Source of the DNA: an uncultured Clostridia bacterium
Lineage (GTDB): Bacteria > Bacillota > Clostridia > Lachnospirales > Lachnospiraceae
Direction of reading: 5' to 3'
Length of the DNA: 57,650 bases
NCBI GenBank assembly: GCA_948467395.1
Contig: CAOKDX010000020.1
Coordinates: forward strand, 1-57,650
The translations under genes and the position numbers were made by a program. The notes below the pieces were generated by a model, which was not told the origin of the DNA, did not search any database, and saw nothing but the letters and a program-made list of their open reading frames with translations. Shown one piece after another: positions 1 to 8,666 of the stretch (position 1 is the first letter of the stretch; each line of letters opens with the position of its first letter).

Positions 1-51
1 AGCACTCGGCTGTTAACCGAGTTGTTGTAGGTTCGAGCCCTACTCGGGGAG
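1..51 (+). tRNA. tRNA-Asn (GTT), 3' part; 5' end lies outside the window
   Basis: The anticodon stem CTCGG/CCGAG (5-9, 17-21) encloses the loop CTGTTAA, giving anticodon GTT at 12-14, which reads Asn codons. The T arm is GTAGG-TTCGAGC-CCTAC (27-43), followed by the 3' acceptor strand at 44-50 and discriminator G at 51. CCA is not encoded. The D arm and 5' acceptor strand are cut off by the window edge. A terminator follows directly, so this is the last gene of its transcript. Confidence 0.93.
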
Positions 52-53
52 TT

Positions 54-89
54 AAAAAACCTGTAAACATCGGTGTTTGCAGGTTTTTT
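54..89 (+). terminator. Rho-independent terminator of the tRNA transcript
   Basis: A 10-bp stem CCTGTAAACA / TGTTTGCAGG (one G-U pair) with a 4-nt loop is flanked by an A-run upstream and six T downstream. It begins 3 nt after the tRNA end. Confidence 0.93.
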
Positions 90-227
90 CTTTTCCAAGT
101 AAAGGACATTTTTTGATAAAACTGGCAGCCACTTATCTGTAAACCGAAGCGATTCAGACAGTGATTGTGAACCGAAAGCAGTAATTTGGCTGTTATAGTA
201 CCAGAAAGTATTCAGGAGGGGTGGAAA

Positions 228-1415
228 ATGAATGAAATTGTAACAGAACGCCCGAATCTCTTTGAGCCTAATGTCTATATCACGTTATGCACTGAAATAG
301 CAGGAAAAGTATGTCCATTAGAGCTGTCTGCCGCTGTAAAACAGGCATTTGAAGCAAACGAGGCTACTATGTCAAAAATTGTGTTAGAGCATGGCTTTGC
401 TTATTATGAAAAAATGTCTGCATCACACTGTAAAATAGAGATTCAGAATGAAAATCAGAACTGGATAGAGCTTGTAAATCAAAATGAAAAAATTCCCTTT
501 GCAATTGATAAAGGCGAATTAGTAAGGGTTTTTATCATACCATCTGAGGATAAAACGAAGATAATCATTATGGCCCATCATTTAGTGGGCGATGGTAAAT
601 CCATAATCTATTTTGTCAAGGATATCATGAATGCTTTATCAGATATTCCGCTTACCTACAAACCGCTTACCCTGCTTGAAAGAAATTTGCCGCGAAAAGG
701 GTTGTCATTAGTAGCAAAATTATATGTCCGCTATTGTAAAAATAAATGGAATAACCGTTTTTTTACATGGCAGGATTATTATAATTTGCACGACAAATAT
801 TGGAAGATAGTTTCATCTGATATACGATGCGAAACTTTATCTGCCAGGGAGACACAAAGAATAAAAGACGGTGCAAAGAAAATTGGCTGTTCCGTCAATA
901 GTTATATAGTGACGATGTTTTTACAAAAACATCCCAATCTGAGTAGAGTAGGAATACCTGTCAGCATACGGCCGTTTAAAAACGAAGCGATGTCCAATCT
1001 CACTTCTGGTATTAGCATTAAACATAAGTATGCTGTAGAAAAAACTTTTGCTCAAAATGCAGTACGGGTTCATAAAAAAATAACAAGGAAATTAAAGCGG
1101 TATAAGGTATTTGTCTTGCAATTTCTTGCTAAGCTGCCTATGACATTGATAGACGCCGTATTGTTGAATACATATGATTCTTGTGGTGAACGCTTGGCCA
1201 AAAAAACGGCAAAAGTTTTGGGCTACTTCGGAAAATACACAAAAGATTTGGGTATCAGTAATTTGACAGTAATTGACATACCGGTTTCTTACGGAAATTA
1301 TGAAATAATAAATATTATTTTTGTTCCCCCAGCGGTTTCCTATTCCCATAACATAATTGGAGTTTCAACCATTAATGGAAGAATGACAATTTCATATCAC
1401 AATATTACAAAATAG
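228..1415 (+). CDS. Condensation-domain / acyltransferase-like protein (HHxxxDG)
   Basis: This 395-residue cytoplasmic protein has no signal peptide or membrane segment. Its clearest motif is HHLVGDGKS near residue 120, the HHxxxDG active-site signature shared by NRPS condensation domains, chloramphenicol acetyltransferase and alcohol O-acetyltransferases; the second His would be the general base for acyl transfer. Length fits a single stand-alone condensation fold with no carrier or adenylation domain attached. The ATG at 228 is preceded by AGGAGGGG; the frame is open back to a TTG at 186 but that has no good ribosome binding site. The gene is clearly AT-richer than the genes beyond 3.7 kb and sits beside a tRNA, suggesting acquired DNA. 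No biosynthetic partners are visible, so substrate and acyl donor are unknown. Confidence 0.7.
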   Translation: MNEIVTERPNLFEPNVYITLCTEIAGKVCPLELSAAVKQAFEANEATMSKIVLEHGFAYYEKMSASHCKIEIQNENQNWIELVNQNEKIPFAIDKGELVRVFIIPSEDKTKIIIMAHHLVGDGKSIIYFVKDIMNALSDIPLTYKPLTLLERNLPRKGLSLVAKLYVRYCKNKWNNRFFTWQDYYNLHDKYWKIVSSDIRCETLSARETQRIKDGAKKIGCSVNSYIVTMFLQKHPNLSRVGIPVSIRPFKNEAMSNLTSGISIKHKYAVEKTFAQNAVRVHKKITRKLKRYKVFVLQFLAKLPMTLIDAVLLNTYDSCGERLAKKTAKVLGYFGKYTKDLGISNLTVIDIPVSYGNYEIINIIFVPPAVSYSHNIIGVSTINGRMTISYHNITK

Positions 1416-1645
1416 CGATTTGCCCTTATTGACTGGTGCGAATTTGAATCCGCCGTTGAGCCTGCTGGTTTATGATTAATATAGCTGCTGCCATGTGACA
1501 GGAAGGATCTTTTTCCGGTATCGAAAGGTGTCCTTTTAAAAGAAACGAAAAAAATAAAAAAAAATATTTTTTTTGCAACATTTTGCCATTCTCAATCGTT
1601 TAATAGGCAGAGTGATGTAAAATATGCATAAAAAGGAGGTATTTC

Positions 1646-3601
1646 ATGAAGAAATATGTAATCATTACTCTGTTATTTTTTCTCTTTATGGGAATTAATA
1701 CAGAAAAGGCTTCGGCAAAGGTCTATACGGAAAACGGCATTTCGTATGAGGTGAAGCATAAAGAAGCCAGAGTCAAAGGGGTAACAGGGGAGGGAGATCT
1801 GGTTATTCCTTCTACTTTAGGGGGATTTAAGGTTACAAGCATTGGTTATGAAGCGTTTAAATGGGGGCGCTGGGAGAAAGTGACGCTTCCGGACAGCATT
1901 AAGAAAATTGAATCGTATGCTTTTGCGGATAATACAAAGCTAAGATCCATTCGGCTGCCGGCAAATCTGAAATACATAGAGAATAACGCTTTTTCCGGGT
2001 GTTTGGCACTTACTGATATCCAGTTCAATAAAAATCTCAGGGAAATTCAGTATGGGGCCTTTTCCGAGTGTATTGCATTAAAGCATGTTACATTGCCCGA
2101 TTCACTTGTCGAGCTTAAAGAGAGAGCGTTTGAGCGTTGTTACAAATTGAGCAGTATAAAATGGGGAAAAAAAATAGCAAGGGTTGGAGAGAAAGCATTT
2201 TATAAAAATTATGCACTTAAGTCGGTTCGTATTCCATCGAGTGTTAAGGTAGTGGAAAGGGAAGCTTTTCGTAAATGTGAGGACTTGAGCAGGGTTTCAT
2301 TTGCAGGGGGCGGTACCAAACTGGAGGAAGGAGTTTTTATGAACTGCGTTTCACTGAAGAAAGCAGTCCTTCCGAAGAAGATTAAAAGTGTTCCTGAAAA
2401 ATCTTTTTATGGCTGCAGGGCCCTGAAAACAATTTCCATTCCGAAATCTGCAACGATTCTGAAAAAGAATGCATTTTCCTACTGCAGCAGTTTGAAATCT
2501 GTAAAGATGAGGGCCAATACTTACGCTATTGGAGATGGAACCTTTGCCTATACCGGGCTCGCCAGGGTTTCGCTCAGTCCCAATATGCAGTTTATAGGAA
2601 ATGGGGCGTTCCGGGGAACGAATCTAAGGAGTATCACTCTGAAATCTAAGGTTACATTTATCGGAAACAAAGTTTTTGCCGACTGTGAGAAGCTGCGGAC
2701 AATTTCTATTCCGGAGAGCGTCAGGGGAATTAACCCGGGGGCATTTAACAATTGCACCAGTCTGCGGTCGATTCAGGTGGCGTCAGGCAATCAGAATTAT
2801 TCCAGTCAGGACGGAGTATTGTACAACAAAAATAAGACGAAGCTGATCCAGTATCCGCTTCACAAGACAAATAGGAATTTTCGGACGCCGGCGTCACTGG
2901 ATTCCATAAGAAGCAATGCCTTTAGCGGGAATGCTTATCTGGAAAATATTGTGATCCGGTCGAAGACGATTGGGGAATATGCGTTCAGCAGTATGAGTTC
3001 ACTCAAGAGTGTGACAATCCTTTCAGGGACCCAGAAGATTGGGGGAGGTTCATTTATGGGATGCCGGAAGCTGACCCGGATGATTCTGCCGGATTCGGTG
3101 ACGGCCATCGGATATTCCGCTTTTGCGGAATGTAAATTCAGCAGGCTTCATATTCCCTCCTCACTGAAGAGTCTTGGAAATAATGTCTTTGAGGGATGCA
3201 AGAACATTTCGCAGTTCGAGGGCGGAAGAGGGGCGAGGTTTAAAGTGCAGGATGGAATTTTATATAATTCAGACAAGAGTGCGCTGATCAAATATCCGCC
3301 GAAGAAAGCGAATAAACAATTTACTGTACCCAATAGTGTAAAGAGGGTAAGGGCCAGAGCCTTCCAATATGCCTCTAATCTGACGAAGCTGGAGTTTGGA
3401 AATAGACTGACTGCCTTTGGCTATCATGCGATTTCGGAGGCGAAAAATTTGAAATCCATCGTTATTAACTCCAGAAAGCTGTATAGTGGTTATGGAAGTG
3501 CCGTGTATGACTGTAACCGGCTTGCAGTTATTGTAGGGCCGAATACATCCGCTCTGAGATGGATGGCAGAATGCGCAAATGCTACCCTGATTACTTTATA
3601 G
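1646..3601 (+). CDS. Secreted BspA-type leucine-rich-repeat protein
   Basis: The 651-residue product starts with a typical signal peptide (MKKYVIITLLFFLFMGI, with AxA-type cleavage near residue 24). The rest is about two dozen BspA/LRR_5 repeats of about 23 residues with the pattern IxxIGxxAFxxCxxLxxVxLP. Two copies of a DGxLYNxxKxxLIxYP module interrupt the array near residues 390 and 535. Proteins of this family are surface or secreted ligand-binding proteins in gut and oral bacteria. No sortase motif, transmembrane anchor or cell-wall-binding module is seen at the C-terminus, so it is probably released or non-covalently held. The start has AAGGAGG with 8 nt spacing. Upstream is a long A/T tract with no clear promoter. 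The gene is AT-rich like its upstream neighbour. Confidence 0.88.
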   Translation: MKKYVIITLLFFLFMGINTEKASAKVYTENGISYEVKHKEARVKGVTGEGDLVIPSTLGGFKVTSIGYEAFKWGRWEKVTLPDSIKKIESYAFADNTKLRSIRLPANLKYIENNAFSGCLALTDIQFNKNLREIQYGAFSECIALKHVTLPDSLVELKERAFERCYKLSSIKWGKKIARVGEKAFYKNYALKSVRIPSSVKVVEREAFRKCEDLSRVSFAGGGTKLEEGVFMNCVSLKKAVLPKKIKSVPEKSFYGCRALKTISIPKSATILKKNAFSYCSSLKSVKMRANTYAIGDGTFAYTGLARVSLSPNMQFIGNGAFRGTNLRSITLKSKVTFIGNKVFADCEKLRTISIPESVRGINPGAFNNCTSLRSIQVASGNQNYSSQDGVLYNKNKTKLIQYPLHKTNRNFRTPASLDSIRSNAFSGNAYLENIVIRSKTIGEYAFSSMSSLKSVTILSGTQKIGGGSFMGCRKLTRMILPDSVTAIGYSAFAECKFSRLHIPSSLKSLGNNVFEGCKNISQFEGGRGARFKVQDGILYNSDKSALIKYPPKKANKQFTVPNSVKRVRARAFQYASNLTKLEFGNRLTAFGYHAISEAKNLKSIVINSRKLYSGYGSAVYDCNRLAVIVGPNTSALRWMAECANATLITL

Positions 3602-3643
3602 GCAATGCCGTCAAAGCGTAAAATAGGTGGGAGATTTATATAG

Positions 3644-3690
3644 AAAAAACAGGCTGTTTTGTATCGGGAGTTGCAGACAGCCTGTTTTTT
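3644..3690. terminator. Bidirectional terminator between the LRR gene and psd
   Basis: The 14-bp inverted repeat AAAAAACAGGCTGT / ACAGCCTGTTTTTT surrounds a 19-nt loop. It has a T-run on the plus side and the complementary A-run gives a T-run on the minus side, so it can serve both convergent genes. Confidence 0.88.
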
Positions 3691-3717
3691 TACTGAATAT
3701 CTGTTTCCTGAATAATT

Positions 3718-4587
3718 TCATGTCTGAGGAGCGGCCTGCCCTAGTTCCTGTCCCTGGAGAATCCGTGTCTCATAGCCGTTCAGTGTATTCTGAAGCAGAT
3801 CCACCCGGGGAGCGGTGCCGCTTTCCGTCAGCAGGATAATGGTGGAACCGCCGTATTCAAAATAACCCTTTTCCCTGCCCCGGACCGCCTCGGGTGCGGA
3901 GTCGGTATTGCTGATCTTCCCTACCATAAGTGCGCCCACTTCCATCTGCACAACATCGCCAAACACAGGTGAGTGAATCACCGTATATTCCCTTGTGTTC
4001 TCCTTGTAGATGGGGAGACAGTCATTGGCAATGGGATTTACCGTGTGGAAGGTGCCGTCGATGTGGTAGGTTTTTGACTTTCTTCCAGAAGCGGCGTAGA
4101 TATAGCGGTGGTAATCGTCTACTGCCAGCCGGAGAATGTAGGCATATCCGTTTTCAAAACGTTTTGCCAGACGGGGGCTCCGCAGCAGGGAACGCAGGGT
4201 ATATTCTGTATTTTTCACCGAAAAGGTAGTTTTTCTGCTGATGGGATATACACATGCCTTACAGTCGCAGGGACTGATGAGAACAGAGGGATCATCGCAG
4301 ATGGGCCGTTTTTCCGGCTGAATTTTTCTGGTGAAGAAGTCGTTAAAGGATTTGTAATGTTTGTTTTCATAATCCTTCATGCAGATTCCGTTTCTCTTAA
4401 TAAAGGGCCGGATCAGCAGGGCAGAGGCGGGAGAATCCAGCAGCCTGCCGGAGAGAACAGATACCCGCCGGTCTACAAGAAGTTTTAGGAGAATGCGTCC
4501 CATGAGATTTGTATATAGAAAGGCGAGCACCTTGTCCTGCCCGGTTGTTGTTTGCACCAGTGTACCATCCAGATCAATGTAATTCAT
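3718..4587 (-). CDS. psd: Phosphatidylserine decarboxylase
   Basis: This enzyme converts phosphatidylserine to phosphatidylethanolamine at the membrane. The 289-residue proenzyme carries the self-cleavage motif GGST at about residues 246-249, where the Ser becomes the pyruvoyl group, and the canonical VDDYHRY block that supplies the Asp/His of the maturation triad. The GGST form (rather than LGST) is typical of one bacterial subgroup. It is the last gene of a four-gene minus-strand operon and lies 16 nt after pssA, the enzyme that makes its substrate. The ATG at 4587 has AGAGAGGG at 9 nt. A bidirectional terminator follows. Confidence 0.95.
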   Translation of the reverse strand: MNYIDLDGTLVQTTTGQDKVLAFLYTNLMGRILLKLLVDRRVSVLSGRLLDSPASALLIRPFIKRNGICMKDYENKHYKSFNDFFTRKIQPEKRPICDDPSVLISPCDCKACVYPISRKTTFSVKNTEYTLRSLLRSPRLAKRFENGYAYILRLAVDDYHRYIYAASGRKSKTYHIDGTFHTVNPIANDCLPIYKENTREYTVIHSPVFGDVVQMEVGALMVGKISNTDSAPEAVRGREKGYFEYGGSTIILLTESGTAPRVDLLQNTLNGYETRILQGQELGQAAPQT

Positions 4588-4603
4588 ATAGCATAACCCT
4601 CTC

Positions 4604-5227
4604 TTAAAAAATATTCAGAACACGAAGCATTACAATGGCGACAAATATAATAAATGCGGTGATAGCGGCATTGCCCGGTTTTTTCAGCCGGAAATCCAGC
4701 ACATAGAGGATTGCTACGATAAGCAGCATAAGAGCCAGTATATTCGTAAAGACTGCCGGAGGCACCAGCGGATGGAACAGATAGATCACCGGAAAGATAA
4801 TGGTGATGGACGTAATGGGAAGCCCGCGGTAGCCCTTCTGTTCTTCTGTCTGGGAATCCGTGTGCTTCAGCTCCTCCAGCATATTGAAATAGGCGAGACG
4901 AATCACGCCGCATAGTACGAAAACGATCTCAATGGCGATGCCCCATGCGCTCCGCAGTCCCATGTGATAGGCAATGACTACCGGTGCCACGCCGAAACAA
5001 ACCATATCACAGAGGGAATCCAGCTGTACCCCGAATATTTCCATCTCCTTCGTCCGGTTTTTCATGGAACGTGCAATCTTGCCGTCAAAGGTATCGCATG
5101 CCCCGGCCAGAGCCAGACACAGAACGGCGTACTCATAGCGGCCGTTGGCAGCGAGAGCCATGCCGATGATCGACAGCGCTACCCCGAGATATGTGACAAT
5201 TACCGTATAATTATAAAATCCAATCAT
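4604..5227 (-). CDS. pssA: CDP-diacylglycerol-serine O-phosphatidyltransferase
   Basis: This integral membrane enzyme transfers phosphatidyl from CDP-diacylglycerol to serine. The 207-residue protein has the CDP-alcohol phosphatidyltransferase signature DTFDGKIAR followed by GVQLDSLCD (DxxDGxxAR-G-xxxDxxxD) near residues 45-75; its Asp residues bind the metal and CDP. About six hydrophobic segments cover the rest. GAGG lies 7 nt before the ATG. It directly precedes psd, as in the Bacillus pssA-psd operon, so the pair makes phosphatidylethanolamine. Confidence 0.95.
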   Translation of the reverse strand: MIGFYNYTVIVTYLGVALSIIGMALAANGRYEYAVLCLALAGACDTFDGKIARSMKNRTKEMEIFGVQLDSLCDMVCFGVAPVVIAYHMGLRSAWGIAIEIVFVLCGVIRLAYFNMLEELKHTDSQTEEQKGYRGLPITSITIIFPVIYLFHPLVPPAVFTNILALMLLIVAILYVLDFRLKKPGNAAITAFIIFVAIVMLRVLNIF

Positions 5228-5262
5228 AGTTTACCTCATTTCTGCACAGATTTTCTGTGCAA

Positions 5263-6309
5263 TTAGTTTTTTTCATCCGACTCCTGCGGTCCCTTAACTG
5301 TCAGATGGGTAATACAGGAAATAATCCCACTGACGATAACTAAAACATAGTAGCTGAACCCACGGCTCACCAGCATGGAAGCGGTGGCTGCGGTAACACC
5401 GCCGAATATGGGACTGAAAATCAGCAGGTAAAGGCGCTCACTGATTCCCATTCCACCTGGCAGCGGGAGCATATCCACAGCGATGGAGATGATGGACTGA
5501 AGGATGGTAATCGTGAAAAAATTTTCAGCACTGAGCCCAAAGCTGCGATAGACAACATAGGTGATGAAAAATAAAAAGAATCGCTGGAGAAAGGAAATCA
5601 GTGTTGTGTTTAAAATCGCGATCTTATTATTTTTCAGAAATACCGCCGTCTCCTTGTATACCTCCATGGATCTGTCCAGTCGTTCCGTCCGGTTGTTCTT
5701 TTCCTTCATCAGATGAAGTTTTTTTAACAGGACGAAGCCCTTCATAATAAGGAATTTTGCTGTGTCCGGGATAAATACAAGAAAGCACATCAGCGTGACA
5801 CAGAAGACATTGAGCCCAATCCCCAGATAGAGAAAGAACTGAACCTCTCCGGTCAGCGTCTGGACAAGCCCCTGACCGAATACCGCCACGGCCAGGCCGA
5901 TAAAGACAAGTACAAATTTATATTCTATCGTCACCAGCATAAGGATAATGGTGGCGGTTGGAATATCGATGTTCTGTCTCTTCATGTAATAGATCTGCAT
6001 AGGCTGTCCGCCAGTGGCAGATGGAGTGATACAGCTGTAGAAAAAACCTACGAAGGAATACCGGATGCAGTTGAACAAGGGTGCCCGGATTTGTACGGTG
6101 TGCAGCAGGTATTTGATAATAACGGATTCACTGCACACATAGATTACTACCAGTACAAAACCGATCACAAGGAATATCGGCGAGATCCCGGCTATGCTGT
6201 CGAGAATGATCCCCAGATCCTGATCCTTGAATACGGCCCAAATGGTAAGCGCTATCAGGGCGGCAAGAAATATTCCATTCAATACATTTTTTCTCACTTT
6301 ACTGCTCAC
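5263..6309 (-). CDS. UPF0104 / LPG-synthase-type flippase-like membrane protein
   Basis: The 348-residue polytopic protein has about eight transmembrane segments and matches the membrane half of lysylphosphatidylglycerol synthases (YbhN/AglD/UPF0104 family). Recognisable blocks are FVGFFYSCITPSATGGQPM near residue 90 and the C-terminal LPLPGGMGISE motif near 280. In MprF the equivalent half moves lipids across the membrane. The aminoacyl-transferase domain of MprF is absent, so a lipid transport role is inferred, not shown. The start is GTG with AAAGGAGAG upstream and overlaps the end of the PAP2 gene by 11 nt, indicating translational coupling. It lies between a PAP2 phosphatase and pssA in the same operon. 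Confidence 0.85.
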   Translation of the reverse strand: MSSKVRKNVLNGIFLAALIALTIWAVFKDQDLGIILDSIAGISPIFLVIGFVLVVIYVCSESVIIKYLLHTVQIRAPLFNCIRYSFVGFFYSCITPSATGGQPMQIYYMKRQNIDIPTATIILMLVTIEYKFVLVFIGLAVAVFGQGLVQTLTGEVQFFLYLGIGLNVFCVTLMCFLVFIPDTAKFLIMKGFVLLKKLHLMKEKNNRTERLDRSMEVYKETAVFLKNNKIAILNTTLISFLQRFFLFFITYVVYRSFGLSAENFFTITILQSIISIAVDMLPLPGGMGISERLYLLIFSPIFGGVTAATASMLVSRGFSYYVLVIVSGIISCITHLTVKGPQESDEKN

Positions 6310-7021
6310 AATGCTCTCCTTTACCTATTATAACAAGTAATTTATCATTCACTCTGTCGAACAGACGGTGTACGATCCGGTAGGCACTGATTCTCTTATT
6401 TAGCCAGAACAGGAATTCCGCCAGGGCAATTCCTGCGATGGCATCGGCGATATAGTGCTGTTTGGTAAATTGTGTGGACGCCGCCACCAGCAGGGCAAAA
6501 ATACATGAAAATGCCTTGTAGGAAGGGGATACCTTATCGCTCTTCCGTATGCCGGCATAACACAGCCAGCTCACGAGGCAGTGGATAGACGGAAACAGGT
6601 TGGTGGGCTGGTCTATCCGGTATAAAAATGCCAGCATCCAGTCGCTGAAGCTGTCGATCGTAAAGTCCGGCCGGATATTCGAAGTGGGAAATCCAATGTA
6701 GAACACGGCACATACAAGGCGCGACATCATATCGGTCATGACAAAGCGGTAAAAGAGTTCCCGGTCATCCCGGTGGATCCGCGCTACCAGTATGTAGTTT
6801 ACGATCCAGAACAGATAACAGCCAAAATAAATATACATCCACTGCGATACAAGGGGAACCTGGTCATCCAGCCATGTCGTCAGGTCATGGTGATGCCAGT
6901 CGGCGCACAGGAACATGGTTCCGCTGTACACTAGCATGTTCAGTGCGAAACAGGACACCAGTGGCACAATGGAATACAGCGGGATAACCGGATCGATATA
7001 TTTTTTCAGCCAGTTGTACAT
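6299..7021 (-). CDS. PAP2-superfamily phosphatase / inositol-phosphorylceramide-synthase-like
   Basis: The 240-residue membrane protein has about six hydrophobic segments. It shows the PAP2 motifs FPSIHCLVSW (PSxH, near residue 138) and TKQHYIADAIAG (HxxxD, near residue 190), which form the phospho-histidine catalytic centre facing the outer side of the membrane. The likely substrate is a lipid phosphate or pyrophosphate. An in-frame ATG exists at 7096, but a promoter covers 7068-7096, so that start could not be on the mRNA; the ATG at 7021 has GAGG about 9 nt upstream and is chosen. It is the first gene of the PAP2-flippase-pssA-psd operon. Confidence 0.85.
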   Translation of the reverse strand: MYNWLKKYIDPVIPLYSIVPLVSCFALNMLVYSGTMFLCADWHHHDLTTWLDDQVPLVSQWMYIYFGCYLFWIVNYILVARIHRDDRELFYRFVMTDMMSRLVCAVFYIGFPTSNIRPDFTIDSFSDWMLAFLYRIDQPTNLFPSIHCLVSWLCYAGIRKSDKVSPSYKAFSCIFALLVAASTQFTKQHYIADAIAGIALAEFLFWLNKRISAYRIVHRLFDRVNDKLLVIIGKGEHCEQ

Positions 7022-7067
7022 AACATCATCCTCTAAATCATATTCATTAACTAAAACATATGTCGCT

Positions 7068-7096
7068 ATTTTACAATATTTTTCAGGATTTTGCAA
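7068..7096 (-). promoter_or_regulatory. Sigma-A promoter of the PAP2-pssA-psd operon
   Basis: On the minus strand TTGCAA (7091-7096) and TAAAAT (7068-7073) are separated by 17 bp. Transcription would begin near 7061, about 40 nt before the PAP2 start codon. Confidence 0.75.
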
Positions 7097-7103
7097 CTTA
7101 TGA

Positions 7104-7132
7104 TTGTTTTAGGCTGCTTTTTATGGTAAGAT
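7104..7132 (+). promoter_or_regulatory. Sigma-A promoter of uppP
   Basis: TTGTTT (7104-7109) and TAAGAT (7127-7132) have a 17-bp spacer and point toward uppP. It lies back to back with the minus-strand promoter of the lipid operon, only 7 bp apart. Confidence 0.65.
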
Positions 7133-7166
7133 TAGCTGGAAAATAGTATGAGCGGAGGATAAAACA

Positions 7167-8015
7167 ATGGGAATGTTTGATGTTCTGGTGTCCGTAATTC
7201 TTGGAATCGTGGAGGGAATTACCGAATGGCTTCCGATCAGCAGTACCGGGCACATGATACTGGTCAATCAGTTTTTAGAATTTTCTAATGAGGAATTTCA
7301 GGAAATGTTTCTTGTCGTCGTCCAGTTTGGGGCAATCCTTGCCGTGGTTCTGCTGTTCTGGAATAAGATCTGGCCCTTTAATTTCAAATGCAGGAGGAAT
7401 AAAGAGCCATTTGTAAAGATGGATATTATGCAGCTGTGGTTTAAGATTCTTGTGTCCTGCCTTCCGGCAGCGATTGTGGGGATCCTCTTTGACGATATAA
7501 TCGATTCCATGTTTTATAATGCTGTAGTTGTAGCCGGGGCCCTTATTATATACGGCGTGCTTTTTATTATTATCGAGAACTGGAATAAGGGAAGAAGGCC
7601 TGCCGTAACATCCATTGCCGAGATTGGCTACAATACTGCTATTATCATTGGTATTTTTCAGCTTCTGGCGGCTATCGTCCCCGGCACATCCCGTTCCGGC
7701 GCGACGATACTGGGGGCGCTTTTGATCGGTGTCGCCCGCGGCGTAGCGGCAGAGTATACCTTTTATCTGGCCATCCCGGTTATGTTTGGTGCCAGCCTTC
7801 TGAAGATTGTGAAGAGCAGTTTTCACTTTGATACGATGGGTTATGTGACACTGATCGTTGGCATGGTAGTGGCGTTTATTGTCTCGCTTTTTGTTATCCG
7901 TTTTCTCATGGGATATATCCGGAAACATGATTTTAAGGCTTTTGGTTATTACCGGATTGCTCTGGGGGCGGTGGTTCTTTTGTATTTTATGATCAGCGGT
8001 GCAGCTGTGATCTGA
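7167..8015 (+). CDS. uppP: Undecaprenyl-diphosphatase (BacA family)
   Basis: This membrane enzyme recycles undecaprenyl pyrophosphate to the monophosphate for cell-wall synthesis; excess activity gives bacitracin resistance. The 282-residue protein has the two UppP signatures, EGITEWLPISSTGH (residues 15-29) with catalytic Glu residues, and PGTSRSGAT near residue 170. About eight membrane segments are present, the usual number and length. The ATG has GCGGAGG upstream. It is transcribed divergently from a PAP2 lipid phosphatase operon, so two unrelated lipid-phosphatase families share one control region. Confidence 0.96.
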   Translation: MGMFDVLVSVILGIVEGITEWLPISSTGHMILVNQFLEFSNEEFQEMFLVVVQFGAILAVVLLFWNKIWPFNFKCRRNKEPFVKMDIMQLWFKILVSCLPAAIVGILFDDIIDSMFYNAVVVAGALIIYGVLFIIIENWNKGRRPAVTSIAEIGYNTAIIIGIFQLLAAIVPGTSRSGATILGALLIGVARGVAAEYTFYLAIPVMFGASLLKIVKSSFHFDTMGYVTLIVGMVVAFIVSLFVIRFLMGYIRKHDFKAFGYYRIALGAVVLLYFMISGAAVI

Positions 8016-8017
8016 CA

Positions 8018-8602
8018 TCAGTCCAGTGAGGCGAACTGGGGAAATCCGAAATAGTTCAGCAGACCTACATAGATGGCGTAGGCAAACTGATACTGTTCGG
8101 TGGAGAGCAGCAGTGCGTCCTCGTAATTAGATATATAGGCGAGTTCAATCAATACGGCGGGCATGGATGTCCGCCGTAATACATATAGGGAAGGGCGGAC
8201 GAATACACCGTTATTTTTAGTACCCAGACGGCGGACGATCTCTGCCACGATATCCTCTCCCATATAGTAGGCTTCGGAATCAGAGCGGTACACATATGCT
8301 TCTGTGCCGTTGACGGCGGGATTTACATTGGAGTTGACATGGATGCTGAGGAAGTAATCGGCGCCCCAGACAGCTGCCATGTCAACCCGCTCCCGCAGGC
8401 TGGAGCTGTTGTCATAACCGAGGATTTCTTCCGGCGTCTTTCGGGAAGTAACTGCTTCGAAGCGGGGATCGGCGTTTAGTATGTTGGCGAGGTAGGCGCC
8501 CACAAGATATGTGATGTCCTGCTCGCGGAGCCCGAAGCCCTCGGCTCCGGCGTTAAAACCATAGGGGTTGTGTCCCTGATCGATAAAGATTCGTATTGCC
8601 AT
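8018..8602 (-). CDS. N-acetylmuramoyl-L-alanine amidase, Amidase_3 family
   Basis: This zinc amidase would cut the bond between muramic acid and the stem peptide. The 194-residue protein is almost exactly one catalytic domain: zinc ligands are in IDQGHNP (His, residue 10), the Glu of LREQD, and LSIHVN (His near residue 100), and the catalytic Glu is in VLIELAYIS near residue 160. There is no signal peptide, so it may act in the mother cell during sporulation or after lysis. ATG 8602 is preferred over TTG 8614 because GGAGG lies only 1 nt from the TTG; its own spacing (13 nt) is long. It converges on uppP with a 2-bp gap and no room for a terminator. Confidence 0.88.
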   Translation of the reverse strand: MAIRIFIDQGHNPYGFNAGAEGFGLREQDITYLVGAYLANILNADPRFEAVTSRKTPEEILGYDNSSSLRERVDMAAVWGADYFLSIHVNSNVNPAVNGTEAYVYRSDSEAYYMGEDIVAEIVRRLGTKNNGVFVRPSLYVLRRTSMPAVLIELAYISNYEDALLLSTEQYQFAYAIYVGLLNYFGFPQFASLD

Positions 8603-8666
8603 GTGTGGTATCAATCCTCCGAAAAATATTTTTCTCTTATTATTGTATGAAAGGCAGGGGAGATTC

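Noticed and set aside
1540-1580. Long A/T tract before the LRR gene as a possible origin or recombination site
   Set aside because: Only low-complexity A and T runs; no DnaA boxes or repeats are visible.
4584-4913. Alternative minus-strand frame of 109 codons within pssA
   Set aside because: Out-of-frame shadow of pssA, which has a full CDP-alcohol transferase signature.
7275-8018. Minus-strand 247-codon frame opposite uppP
   Set aside because: No ribosome binding site, Lys/His/Asn-rich composition; uppP motifs are complete on the plus strand.
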